Part shown: piece after piece, positions 36,150 to 43,738 of the stretch
Layout: the number at the start of each line of letters is the position of its first letter
Numbering within the stretch: position 1 is the first letter of the stretch
Assembly (NCBI GenBank): GCA_035577985.1
Contig: DATJZY010000032.1
Coordinates: forward strand, 1 to 64,000
Origin: Candidatus Eisenbacteria bacterium
Lineage (GTDB): Bacteria > Desulfobacterota > Binatia > DP-6
Direction: 5' to 3'
Length of the DNA: 64,000 nt
Notes under the pieces: generated by a model
The model's input: the letters and a program-made list of their open reading frames with translations, nothing else
What the model was told of the DNA's origin: nothing
The model's database searches: none
Program-made: the position numbers and the translations under genes

Positions 36150-37727
36150 GTGGCGCGGCGCGGGCTGGTTCGAACCCTCGGCGGCGTCGTCGCGACCGGC
36201 GTTGCGTTCTCCTTGTACTCGCGGGTCGAGCCGCGCTGGTTCGCCCTCGGCTGGGTGGGGCTCGTGCCGTGGCTCCTCGCGCTCGACCGCACGACGACGT
36301 GGCGCGGCGTCCTCGCGTCCGGCGTCGCCATGTCGATCGCGTTCACTCTCGGGGTGTTCTCGTGGTTCGCGGACGCGATGGCCGACTACGTGTCGGTGCC
36401 GCTCTGGCTCATGTACGTCGTCCTCGTCGTCGGGGCGCCGTTCTTCCAGCCGCAGGTCGTGGCCTTCTCGCTGGTGCGCCACGCCGCCCGGTGGCGAGGC
36501 TTCGGCGCCACGCGCCGTGCGCTCGCCGGCGCATGCGCGTACGTCGCGACCGAGTGGGCGTTGCCTCGGCTCTTCGGCGACACGATCGGGCAGGGCTTCT
36601 TCGCGTCGCCCGTCCTGCGTCAAGCGGCCGACGTCGCCGGCGCGCCGGGGCTCACGTTCGTCCTCGTCGTCGCGAACGAGTGCGTGCACGAGGCGGTGAC
36701 GCGCATGCGGCGGCGCGAGAGCGTGCTCGCACCGATCGCCGCCGTCGCACTCTTGTTCGCGGCGCTCGGGGTCTACGGCGCCATGCGCCTCCGCCAGCTC
36801 GACCGTGCGGAGACGCTGCCGCCCCTGCGAGTGGCGATCGTGCAGGGGGACGTCGTCCACTACGACCGCCTCGCGGCCGAGGTCGGGACGTACGAGGCCG
36901 TCCGGCGCATCCTCGACACCCACTTCGATCTGTCGGCGACGGCGGTGCAGCACGACGGCGTGGATCTCGTCGTGTGGCCGGAGACGGTCTACCCGACGAC
37001 CTTCGGCACGCCGAAGAGCCCCGAGGGCGCCGCGTTCGACCGTGAGATCGGCGCGTTCGTCGTGCGGAGCCGCCGGCCCCTTGTGTTCGGGTCGTACGAC
37101 GGCGAGAACGGCCACGAGTACAACGCGGCCGTGTTCCTCGAGCCGACCGACGACGGTGCGGTGACGTTCGACACGTACCGCAAGGCGTCGCTCTTCCCGC
37201 TGACCGAACGTGTCCCGGCGTGGCTCGACGGCCCGCGGCTGCGCCGCTGGCTCCCGTGGCTCGGAACGTGGACGCCCGGCGACGGCGCGACCGTGGTGTC
37301 GCTCGCGCTGCCGGACGGTCGCAGCGTCCGGGTGGCGCCGCTCGTCTGCTACGACGCGGTCGAGCCCCGCAACGCCGCCGGCGCCGTGCGCGAGGGCGCC
37401 GAGCTCATCGTGACGCTCTCGAACGACAGCTGGCTCGGCGCGGGCGCGCACCTGCACTTCGTCGTGTCGGCCCTCCGCAGCGTGGAGACGCGCCGCCCCC
37501 AGGTGCGCGCGACGACCACCGGCGTCTCGGCGGTGATCACGCCCACCGGGGAGCTGACGGCCGTGGCGGACGTCCACGTGCAGACGGTGCTGGTCGGATC
37601 GGTGACGCCGGTCCGCGGGGAGATGCCGCTCGCCGTGCGATGGGGCGACTGGCTCGGTCCGGTCGCGCTCGTCCTCGGCCTGGCGTTTTTCTTCACGAGG
37701 CCGGTGCACGCGCGCACGGCGATGTGA
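36150..37727 (+). CDS. lnt: Apolipoprotein N-acyltransferase
   Basis: 525 residues. Lnt adds the third acyl chain to outer-membrane lipoproteins at the inner membrane. The N-terminal ~210 residues contain six or so membrane segments. The nitrilase-type domain has the expected triad: Glu in DLVVWPETVYP, Lys in TYRKASLFPLTE and Cys in APLVCYDAVEP. It also has the substrate-side TLSNDSWLG and a last membrane segment near the C-terminus. The start is a GTG at 36150-36152. The many lipobox proteins in this window are its likely substrates. It runs straight into pcm (gap 12 bases). Confidence 0.9.
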   Translation: MARRGLVRTLGGVVATGVAFSLYSRVEPRWFALGWVGLVPWLLALDRTTTWRGVLASGVAMSIAFTLGVFSWFADAMADYVSVPLWLMYVVLVVGAPFFQPQVVAFSLVRHAARWRGFGATRRALAGACAYVATEWALPRLFGDTIGQGFFASPVLRQAADVAGAPGLTFVLVVANECVHEAVTRMRRRESVLAPIAAVALLFAALGVYGAMRLRQLDRAETLPPLRVAIVQGDVVHYDRLAAEVGTYEAVRRILDTHFDLSATAVQHDGVDLVVWPETVYPTTFGTPKSPEGAAFDREIGAFVVRSRRPLVFGSYDGENGHEYNAAVFLEPTDDGAVTFDTYRKASLFPLTERVPAWLDGPRLRRWLPWLGTWTPGDGATVVSLALPDGRSVRVAPLVCYDAVEPRNAAGAVREGAELIVTLSNDSWLGAGAHLHFVVSALRSVETRRPQVRATTTGVSAVITPTGELTAVADVHVQTVLVGSVTPVRGEMPLAVRWGDWLGPVALVLGLAFFFTRPVHARTAM

Positions 37728-37739
37728 TATCGCTTGCGC

Positions 37740-38459
37740 ATGCGCGCGCACGCCGCGGCATTGGTCGCCCTGGGCATCGCGTGCGCGGACCCGACGACCA
37801 CGACGACGACGATGCAGCCCGACTTCGACGCGCTTCGCGAGCGCATGGTGCGCGAGCAGCTCGCGTCGCGCGACGTGACGGACGCCCGCGTGCTGGCCGC
37901 CATGCGGCGCGTGCCGCGCCACGAGTTCGTGCCGGCGGCCCTGCGGGCGCAGGCGTACGAGGACGGTCCGCTGCCCATCGGGCACGAGCAGACGATCAGC
38001 CAGCCATACATCGTGGCGCTCATGACGCAGCTCGCGGCCCTCGGGCCCGCGAGCCGGGTGCTCGAGGTCGGCACGGGCTCGGGGTACCAGGCGGCGATCC
38101 TCGCTGAGGTGGCGCGCGACGTCTACACGATCGAGATCGTCGAGCCGCTCGCGCGCAGCGCCGAGGCGACGCTGCGGCGGCTCGGCTACGAGCGCGTGCA
38201 CGTCCGCGCCGGCGACGGCTACCGCGGCTGGCCGGAGGCGGCGCCTTTCGATGCGATCCTGGTCACGGCCGCGCCGGAGAAGGTGCCCGCGCCGTTGCTG
38301 GAGCAGCTCGCCGTCGGCGGCCGGCTCGTGATTCCGGTCGGACGGCTCGACCAGGAGCTCGAGGTCCATCGCCGGACCGCCGGCGGGTTCGAGGTGGAGC
38401 GCGTCGCCCCGGTGCGGTTCGTGCCGATGACCGGTGAGGCCGCCGGCCAGCGCCGGTGA
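37740..38459 (+). CDS. pcm: Protein-L-isoaspartate O-methyltransferase with exported-type leader
   Basis: 239 residues. The Pcm core is complete: [13 protein letters not shown] (about 37), [26 protein letters not shown], the SAM loop [15 protein letters not shown], and [11 protein letters not shown] near the end. It repairs isoaspartate in damaged proteins. The first ~25 residues ([16 protein letters not shown] then six Thr) look like a Sec or weak lipobox leader, which Pcm normally lacks. If real, the enzyme would be in the periplasm, where S-adenosylmethionine is not expected. A later start at the Met in TMQPDF would restore a cytosolic form. Neither start has a clear ribosome binding site. 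Confidence 0.85.
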   Translation: MRAHAAALVALGIACADPTTTTTTMQPDFDALRERMVREQLASRDVTDARVLAAMRRVPRHEFVPAALRAQAYEDGPLPIGHEQTISQPYIVALMTQLAALGPASRVLEVGTGSGYQAAILAEVARDVYTIEIVEPLARSAEATLRRLGYERVHVRAGDGYRGWPEAAPFDAILVTAAPEKVPAPLLEQLAVGGRLVIPVGRLDQELEVHRRTAGGFEVERVAPVRFVPMTGEAAGQRR

Positions 38460-38490
38460 CGCAGCCGGTCCAGTGGGATAGAGAGGGCGC

Positions 38491-38847
38491 ATGGTCGTCG
38501 TCACGAATCGCATTCCCGTCTCCAAGGGTCACGAGATCGACTTCGAGGATCGCTTCAAGCGACGCGTGCACCTGGTCGATCGCGCGCCGGGCTTCGTGCG
38601 CAACGAGGTGCACCGGCCGCGGCCGCTCAAGTTCAGCCACGAGACGGGTGGCTGGGTCGAGGATCCCGACGCGCAGGGCTACTACGAGGTGAAGACCTGG
38701 TGGAGGACGTTCGAGGATTTCGTCGCGTGGACGAAGAGCCCGGCCTTCGCCGAGGCGCACTCGAACCGCCCGCCGCAGGGCATGTTCGCCGGGCCGAACG
38801 TGCTCGAGGTGCACGAGATCCTGACGAGCACCGACTTGAAGCTGTAG
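38491..38847 (+). CDS. Antibiotic biosynthesis monooxygenase (ABM) family protein
   Basis: 118 residues. The small ferredoxin-like ABM fold is indicated by VVVTNRIPVSKGHEIDFEDR, LVDRAPGFVRNEVHRP, GYYEVKTWWRTFEDFVAWTK and SPAFAEAHSN. Close relatives are heme-degrading or quinone-type monooxygenases of the IsdG/HmoB group (family knowledge). The His before the C-terminus is in the right area for haem contact but function is not proven. The start has only a GAGAGGGCGC stretch as possible ribosome binding site. Confidence 0.8.
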   Translation: MVVVTNRIPVSKGHEIDFEDRFKRRVHLVDRAPGFVRNEVHRPRPLKFSHETGGWVEDPDAQGYYEVKTWWRTFEDFVAWTKSPAFAEAHSNRPPQGMFAGPNVLEVHEILTSTDLKL

Positions 38848-39035
38848 CGGCGGCTCACAGATCCGGCGGCGCACCTCTTCTCGCCGGGTCGAGCGGGGCT
38901 CCAGGTGCACGGTCAGCTGGCGCTCTGGTCATCGACGAACTCGTAGCGCTTGCGTCCCAAGCCTGGAGGCAGCAGGCGGCTCTTGACGTCGCTCACGACT
39001 CGCGCGCCCGTGCTGCGTCGCTCATTCGGATCGGG

Positions 39036-39719
39036 TCAAGCGGAGCGAAGGACCTTCAGCAGCTCTTTCGCTCCGGGTCCCGAGGAGGCCGGGTTCTGGC
39101 CGGTCACCAGCTTGCCGTCCACCTGGACGTAGGGAACCCAGTTGGCGACCTTGCTGAAGATGGCGCCCCGTTCCTTCAAGCGGTCTTCCACCAGGAAGGG
39201 CACGACCTTCGTCAGCTCGACCGCCTCTTCTTCCTCGTTCGTGAACGCGGTCACGCGCTTCCCTTTGACCAGATACTCGCCGTTCTTTCCGCGCACGTTC
39301 ACCAGCGCGACGGGCGCGTGACATACGGCGGCGACGGGCTTGTCGGCCTTCACGAAGGCTTCGATCAGGGCGATGGAGGTCGCGTTGTCGGGCATGTCCC
39401 ACATGGGGCCATGTCCGCCGGGGTAGAAGACGGCATCGAAGTCGTTCGCGGACACGTCGGCCAGCTTCTTCGTGTTGGCGAGCGCAGCCTTCGCAGGGGA
39501 GTCGGCCTGGAAGCGCCTCGTCAAATCGGTCTGGTTCTCGGGTTGGTCGCTCTTCGGATCGAGCGGCGGCTGGCCACCCTTCGGCGAGGCCAGCGTGAGC
39601 TCCGCGCCGCCGTCCCTCAGCACGTAGTAGGGAGCGGCGAGCTCCTCCAGCCAGAAGCCGGTCTTCTTTCCGGTGTCACCGAGTCGGTCGTGAGAAGTGA
39701 GAACGATGAGGATCTTCAT
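39036..39719 (-). CDS. DJ-1/PfpI family protein (Hsp31-like)
   Basis: 227 residues, cytosolic. The class I glutamine-amidotransferase-like fold is clear: ILIVLTSHDRLGDTG at the N-terminus, FDAVFYPGGHGPMWDMPDN, and the nucleophile elbow VAAVCHAPVALVNV with the reactive Cys. The length and the second half (KGKRVTAFTNEEEEAVEL ... VDGKLVTGQNPASSG) match Hsp31 / glyoxalase III type members that handle methylglyoxal or act as chaperones. GGAGG is seven bases before the ATG. It opens a run of small minus-strand genes with no obvious shared operon structure. Confidence 0.88.
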   Translation of the reverse strand: MKILIVLTSHDRLGDTGKKTGFWLEELAAPYYVLRDGGAELTLASPKGGQPPLDPKSDQPENQTDLTRRFQADSPAKAALANTKKLADVSANDFDAVFYPGGHGPMWDMPDNATSIALIEAFVKADKPVAAVCHAPVALVNVRGKNGEYLVKGKRVTAFTNEEEEAVELTKVVPFLVEDRLKERGAIFSKVANWVPYVQVDGKLVTGQNPASSGPGAKELLKVLRSA

Positions 39720-39876
39720 TGCAAACCTCCGATGGAAGGGTCAGGCGCCGCCCGCTGACACGGTCATCGACACGACGCGCTGACTCACGCGATCTCCCAA
39801 CGTCTCGACGTGAGCTGAGTCAATGGACGTCGATCCTCGGAGGCAAGACGCCGCTACGTCGACGGCCGGGCGTTGG

Positions 39877-40257
39877 TCAGGCGCCGCCACTCCCCGCGCC
39901 GCGCATGGGGAAGGAGAGCTCCAGAACGACGCAGCCAACCTCCGTCTTGAAGGGGCCATGCACTTCACCCCCGGGACGACTCGCGTAGTGGCCCGCTTCG
40001 AGCCACAGGTCGAAGGCCTGGTCGTAGAGCCGACCGCTCACGATGAAGACCTCCTCGGGGTAGTCGTGACTCTTCCCGCCGAATGGCGTGGTGTCGGCGC
40101 CAGGGTGGAATCGCGTCAGTCGTGTGTACTCGCCCGTCACCGGATCGATGCTGAGCGTGAGCTCTTCGACCATCCCCTCGAGGCCCGTGACGGGCGTCCA
40201 CCGCCCTTGGCTCTCCGATGCCAGCGGGTTCCAGTACCGTGCGGTCGACTTCGCCAT
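39877..40257 (-). CDS. ChrR-like cupin protein
   Basis: 126 residues. One cupin barrel is predicted. Metal-ligand candidates are the His in TRFHPGADTTPF and Glu in DYPEEVFIVSGRL, with a later His in GGEVHGPF. The arrangement resembles ChrR-type and acetylacetone-cleaving cupins; no substrate can be assigned. The ATG at 40257 is preceded by GAGGGAAG. I reject the longer frame from 40311. Confidence 0.75.
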   Translation of the reverse strand: MAKSTARYWNPLASESQGRWTPVTGLEGMVEELTLSIDPVTGEYTRLTRFHPGADTTPFGGKSHDYPEEVFIVSGRLYDQAFDLWLEAGHYASRPGGEVHGPFKTEVGCVVLELSFPMRGAGSGGA

Positions 40258-40323
40258 GGTCTTCCCTCGTCTCGTAGGTAGCGGCGGCCCTCGTCGGTGC
40301 TGTGCGCGCAACGACGCGGCGGC

Positions 40324-40551
40324 TCAGCGCCGGCGCGTGAGCGCCGTCCGCTGCAAGCGCGGGCTGGGCGCCCTCGCAGGAGCTCGTTTGGCGAGCGCTC
40401 GCTCGGCCTGTCTGGGGATTTCGACAGCGACGAAGTAGGCTTCCGGGTAGAGGTAGCCCTCTTGGGACCCGTCGACGACGCGCACGTATCCCTCTCGGGT
40501 CGCCACATTGTCGGGTAGGCGCTCGTAGACCCAATCCCTGGACCGCGTCAC
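40324..40551 (-). CDS. Small protein of unknown function
   Basis: 75 residues, basic at the C-terminus. It has a compact aromatic-rich N-terminal part (DWVYERLPDNVATREGYVRV, GYLYPEAYFVAVEIPRQAE). No family recognised. Its GTG start overlaps the stop of the YdhR-like gene (GTGA, 40548-40551), so the two are translationally coupled and this is probably a real gene. Confidence 0.55.
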   Translation of the reverse strand: MTRSRDWVYERLPDNVATREGYVRVVDGSQEGYLYPEAYFVAVEIPRQAERALAKRAPARAPSPRLQRTALTRRR

Positions 40552-40844
40552 GGCCGGACATTTTCCACGAGGCCGGCAATCTGCACGAACTCGACGCTAG
40601 GGCGCACACCGTAGAGACCGGCTACCCGCTCGAGTAGCTCATCAGTGAAGAACGCCTTGGCGGCCTCCTCGGAGTCCCAGACATAGAAGTTCGCGGCCTC
40701 ACGCTTCCCGGAATTGAGCGTGAAAGCCTTTGAGCGTAGCCCCGGCAGTCCTTCGAAGCTTACGCGTGCGGTCTCCGCGATCTTCCGCACGGCTCGCTCA
40801 TCGAAGTTGTCTCCATAACGGAACGTAACGAATACACCGATCAT
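40548..40844 (-). CDS. YdhR-like putative monooxygenase
   Basis: 98 residues. The ferredoxin-like fold of the YdhR/ABM group is indicated by MIGVFVTFRYGDNFDERAVR, FEGLPGLRSKAFTLNSG, FYVWDSEEAAKAFFTDE and VEFVQIAGLVENV. GGGAG lies about eight bases before the ATG at 40844. The DNA here is AT-richer than the surroundings: bases 40801-40860 count 29 G+C of 60 and 40681-40740 count 33 of 60, suggesting acquisition from elsewhere. Confidence 0.75.
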   Translation of the reverse strand: MIGVFVTFRYGDNFDERAVRKIAETARVSFEGLPGLRSKAFTLNSGKREAANFYVWDSEEAAKAFFTDELLERVAGLYGVRPSVEFVQIAGLVENVRP

Positions 40845-41276
40845 GTCGCACTCCCTTCGACGTAGTCGTTGAGGTCCCCTCAGTGGGCACGCGCCTTGAT
40901 GACGCCCACCGGCAATTGGCCGGACCTGGACGATCCCGCACGGCGCCCACCTATCATCAGCGCGCATCGGTCGGAAGGATGGGCAGCCCGACGGGAACTC
41001 GCGGTGATCGACGGGACGGGCAGAGCGGCGGGCGAGCGCTCAGACAGACGGCGACCAAGCGAACGGCCCCCTTCTGACTGCGCGCCGTCGCGTCGCGAGG
41101 TTGGCGGGTGAGGCGGAGGCGCCTGCGTAGCGGCGCGACGAAACGCGGGGCCGGGCCGAGCCGTGTGTGCTCTCGCGCGGCGAAGCCGAAGCCGCAGCCT
41201 CACCCGCCAACCTCGCGGACCGACGCCCGCATTCAGACCCCGCATCCGCCGCGACGCGTCGCGCGTAGGGACGCCG
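40845..41276. other. Gene-poor interval (about 430 bases) containing a long palindrome
   Basis: No coding frame here has a start with a ribosome binding site or a recognisable product on either strand. The right half is occupied by a long inverted repeat, annotated separately. The left third holds the low-GC upstream region of the YdhR-like gene. Confidence 0.6.
41080..41232. repeat. Long imperfect palindrome with 21-bp perfect arms
   Basis: Bases 41094-41114 are the exact reverse complement of 41197-41217 (21 bases). The adjoining ~26 bases inside each arm still match at about 16 of 26 positions without gaps. The flanks outside the arms are also similar. The central loop is about 30-55 bases. 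There is no T-tract and no transposase; it could be a folded RNA, a REP-like element or a MITE relic. Confidence 0.75.
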
Positions 41277-41399
41277 ATGATCGCGCAGATGCTGATACTG
41301 GGGTTGGTGAAGGTGGTGGCGCCGGTCCTGCTCGTGCGGGCAGCCTGGTGGGTCCTCGCGGACCTGATCCTCGACCGCGTGGACCTGCCGTTCGTGTGA
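41277..41399 (+). CDS. Possible 40-residue membrane peptide
   Basis: The reading frame from the ATG at 41277 encodes 40 residues with one hydrophobic helix (MLILGLVKVVAPVLLVRAAW) and a charged tail (LADLILDRVDLPFV). A weak AGGG precedes the ATG. The composition is protein-like and it fills the space before a convergent gene, but no family is recognised. It could be spurious. Confidence 0.35.
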   Translation: MIAQMLILGLVKVVAPVLLVRAAWWVLADLILDRVDLPFV

Positions 41400-41412
41400 C
41401 GGCCGGCTACCG

Positions 41413-41880
41413 CTACGCGGGCGAGAGCCGCAGGACCGGGATGTCCCGCGTCGTGCGCGCCTGGTAGTCGTCGTAGTCGGGGTACATCGCGCACAGGCGA
41501 GGCCAGAGGGCCTTCTTCTCCTCGGGGCTCACGCGGCGCGAGACCATGGTCCGGCGCTCGCGCCCGATCTCGACCTCGCAGCGCGGGTTCGCCTCCAGGT
41601 TCAGGTACCAGACCGGATGCTTCGACATCCCGCCCTTCGACGCGACCAGGATGATGTCGTCGCCGTCGGCGAGGTAGAGGAGGGGGAGGGTGTGCAGGTT
41701 CCCGGACTTGCGCCCCTTCACGGTCACGAGACACACCGGCGCGCCGCCCCTGAACTTGCCGCCGAGCCATCCGCCCGTCGCACGGTAGGCCCACGTGTTG
41801 GCGGCGGACATGATCTTGATGAAGACGGTCGCCCAGCGCTCCTCGGTCGGCGTCCACGGCCTCGGTGCTGCCTTCGCCAT
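41413..41880 (-). CDS. Ddn-like (deazaflavin/F420-dependent) nitroreductase family protein
   Basis: 155 residues. The split-barrel Ddn family pattern is visible: GGAPVCLVTVKGRKSGNLHT, LPLLYLADGDDIILVASKGG, HPVWYLNLEANPRCEVEIG, and PDYDDYQARTTRDIPVLRL at the C-terminus. Members reduce quinones or nitro-compounds with reduced F420 in F420-producing bacteria. F420 biosynthesis genes are not in this window. I prefer the ATG at 41880; a GTG at 41916 is possible. Confidence 0.8.
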   Translation of the reverse strand: MAKAAPRPWTPTEERWATVFIKIMSAANTWAYRATGGWLGGKFRGGAPVCLVTVKGRKSGNLHTLPLLYLADGDDIILVASKGGMSKHPVWYLNLEANPRCEVEIGRERRTMVSRRVSPEEKKALWPRLCAMYPDYDDYQARTTRDIPVLRLSPA

Positions 41881-41963
41881 GGGCGTCTTCTGCCACAGCT
41901 CGTCGCCGTGCTCCACCGCCGCCGGCCGATTGACTTCATGGCGAAGACGGACGAGTCGAGGGC

Positions 41964-42659
41964 ATGCGAAGAGCTTTGGCTTCCGTCGTCGTCCTCGCCG
42001 GCCTCGCCGGGCCGGCGGCAGCGGAGCAATGGTCCGGGCCGCCGGTGCTCGTCACGAGCGGCGAGGCGTCGATCCGGGCGGTGCCGAACCAAGCCATGGT
42101 GAACGTCGCCACCGAGGGGCGCGCGCAGAACGCGAAGGACGCGCAGCGCGCGGACGCCGAGGCGATGGCCGCCGTCCGCAAGGCGCTGAAAGAGGCCGGC
42201 GTCCCCGACACGAGCGTGCGGACGCTCGCCTACGACCTGCAGCAGGAGTTCGACTACGTGAGCGGCAAGCAGACGCCGCGTGGCTACCTCGCCCGGCACA
42301 CGATCGAGATCCGCGTCGACGACGTCGACAAGCTGGGCGATCTCATCTCCAAGGTCGTCGGCGCCGGCGGCGCATCGGTCGCCGGCATCCGGTTCGACGT
42401 GAAGGAGCGCGACCAGCTCGAGCGCGACGCGCTCCGCAAGGCGGTCGAGGACGCGCGCAGCCGGGCCGACGCGGCCGCGGCGGGCGCCGGCACGAGCGTC
42501 ACGGGGCTCATCCGCATCGAGGAGCTGCGCATGCCCGAGCCCCGTCCCATGGTGATGGCGCGCGCCATGGCGGCCGAGCAGTCCGCGGTCGCGACGCCGA
42601 TCGCGGCGGGCGAGCTCGAGATCCGCGCCGCCGTCACGCTGACGTCGGCGCTCAAGTGA
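41964..42659 (+). CDS. SIMPL (DUF541) periplasmic protein
   Basis: 231 residues. The Sec signal (ALASVVVLAGLAGPAAA) is followed by the SIMPL domain: VTSGEASIRAVPNQAMVNVA near the start, TLAYDLQQEFDYVSGKQTPR then GYLARHTIEI, DLISKVVGAGGASVAGIRF and ARSRADAAAAGAGTSVTGLI. Family members form oligomeric envelope proteins linked to oxidative-stress resistance in some species; no enzyme activity is known. It is eight bases upstream of the LLM oxidoreductase gene. Confidence 0.85.
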   Translation: MRRALASVVVLAGLAGPAAAEQWSGPPVLVTSGEASIRAVPNQAMVNVATEGRAQNAKDAQRADAEAMAAVRKALKEAGVPDTSVRTLAYDLQQEFDYVSGKQTPRGYLARHTIEIRVDDVDKLGDLISKVVGAGGASVAGIRFDVKERDQLERDALRKAVEDARSRADAAAAGAGTSVTGLIRIEELRMPEPRPMVMARAMAAEQSAVATPIAAGELEIRAAVTLTSALK

Positions 42660-42666
42660 GGACCCC

Positions 42667-43731
42667 ATGGACGTCTCCCTCCAGCTGATCTTCCAGAACT
42701 ACGGCGGCGCGCTCCCCGACGCCGAGCACGTGGCGTGGGAGACGCGCATCGCGGAGCTCGCCGAGCCGCTCGGCTTCGACAAGGTGTTCGTCGTCGAGCA
42801 CCACTTCACCGACTACGCCGCGTGTCCCGACAACGCGCAGTTCCTGTCGTACCTGGCGGCACGCACGAAGCGCATCGGGCTCGGGACGGGCGCCTTCATC
42901 CTGCCGTGGAACACGCCGCTGCGCGTGGCGGAGAAGATCACGCTCCTCGACCACCTCTCGGGCGGCCGTGCCGTGCTCGGGCTCGGCCGCGGCCTCGCGC
43001 GCCGCGAGTACGACGGGTTCGGCATCGCCATGAAGGAGTCGCGCGACCGCTTCGACGAGGCGGCGCGCATGGTCCTGGACGCGACCGATCGGGGTTGGAT
43101 CGAAGGGGCGGGCCCGTACTATCCGCAGGCCCGCACCGACATCCGCCCGCGTCCGCTGCGCGGCTTTCGTGACCGTCTCTACGCGATCGGCATGTCGCCG
43201 GAGTCGGTGGAGCAGGCGGCGCGCCTCGGCGCGCGGCTCGCGATCTTCTCGCAGATGCCCTGGGAGATGTGGGCGGGCACGGCGCTCGCGAGCTACCGCA
43301 CCGTGTATACCGACACGCACGGCGGGACGCCGCCGCCGCCGATGACCTGCGACCTCATGTACTGCGCGCCCGACGACGCCGAGGCCGAGGCGACCGCGCG
43401 CGTGCACATGGCCGAGTACTATCTGTCGGTGCTCGATCACTACGAGATCCTCAGCAAGAACTTCGAGGGCGTACGCGGCTACGAGATGTACGCGCAGGCG
43501 GCGGAGATCCTCTCGTCGATGGGCAAGGAGGACCAGGCACAGAGCTACCTCTACGTGCAGAGCTGGGGCTCGCCGAAGACGATCCTCCACAAGCTCCACC
43601 AGCGGCGCGAGGTGGTCGGCGACTTCGAGCTCTCGGTGATCGCTCGCTACGGCGCGCTGCCGCCCGAGAAGGTCGACGCGAGCCTGCGCCTGTTCGCTCG
43701 CGAGGTGCTGCCCGAGCTGCACCGCTGGTGA
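42667..43731 (+). CDS. LLM class flavin-dependent oxidoreductase (luciferase-like)
   Basis: 354 residues, TIM-barrel luciferase-like fold. Features: LGFDKVFVVEHHFTDYAACP, AARTKRIGLGTGAFILPWNT, the family signature VAEKITLLDHLSGGRAVLGL, GRGLARREYDGFG, and a C-terminal helical section. It uses FMNH2 or F420H2 as a cosubstrate. The cosubstrate cannot be told from sequence, though the Ddn-like gene a few hundred bases away makes F420 plausible. Likely co-transcribed with the SIMPL gene. Confidence 0.85.
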   Translation: MDVSLQLIFQNYGGALPDAEHVAWETRIAELAEPLGFDKVFVVEHHFTDYAACPDNAQFLSYLAARTKRIGLGTGAFILPWNTPLRVAEKITLLDHLSGGRAVLGLGRGLARREYDGFGIAMKESRDRFDEAARMVLDATDRGWIEGAGPYYPQARTDIRPRPLRGFRDRLYAIGMSPESVEQAARLGARLAIFSQMPWEMWAGTALASYRTVYTDTHGGTPPPPMTCDLMYCAPDDAEAEATARVHMAEYYLSVLDHYEILSKNFEGVRGYEMYAQAAEILSSMGKEDQAQSYLYVQSWGSPKTILHKLHQRREVVGDFELSVIARYGALPPEKVDASLRLFAREVLPELHRW

Positions 43732-43738
43732 CGCGCGA

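Noticed and set aside
36169-36182. GGTTCGAACCC resembling a tRNA T-loop
   Set aside because: It lies in the coding frame of lnt and the surrounding bases do not form an acceptor stem, D-arm or anticodon arm.
40845-41276. Possible insertion-sequence remnant around the long palindrome
   Set aside because: No transposase frame, target-site duplication or paired terminal repeats at a fixed IS-like distance could be seen, so it is recorded only as a palindrome.
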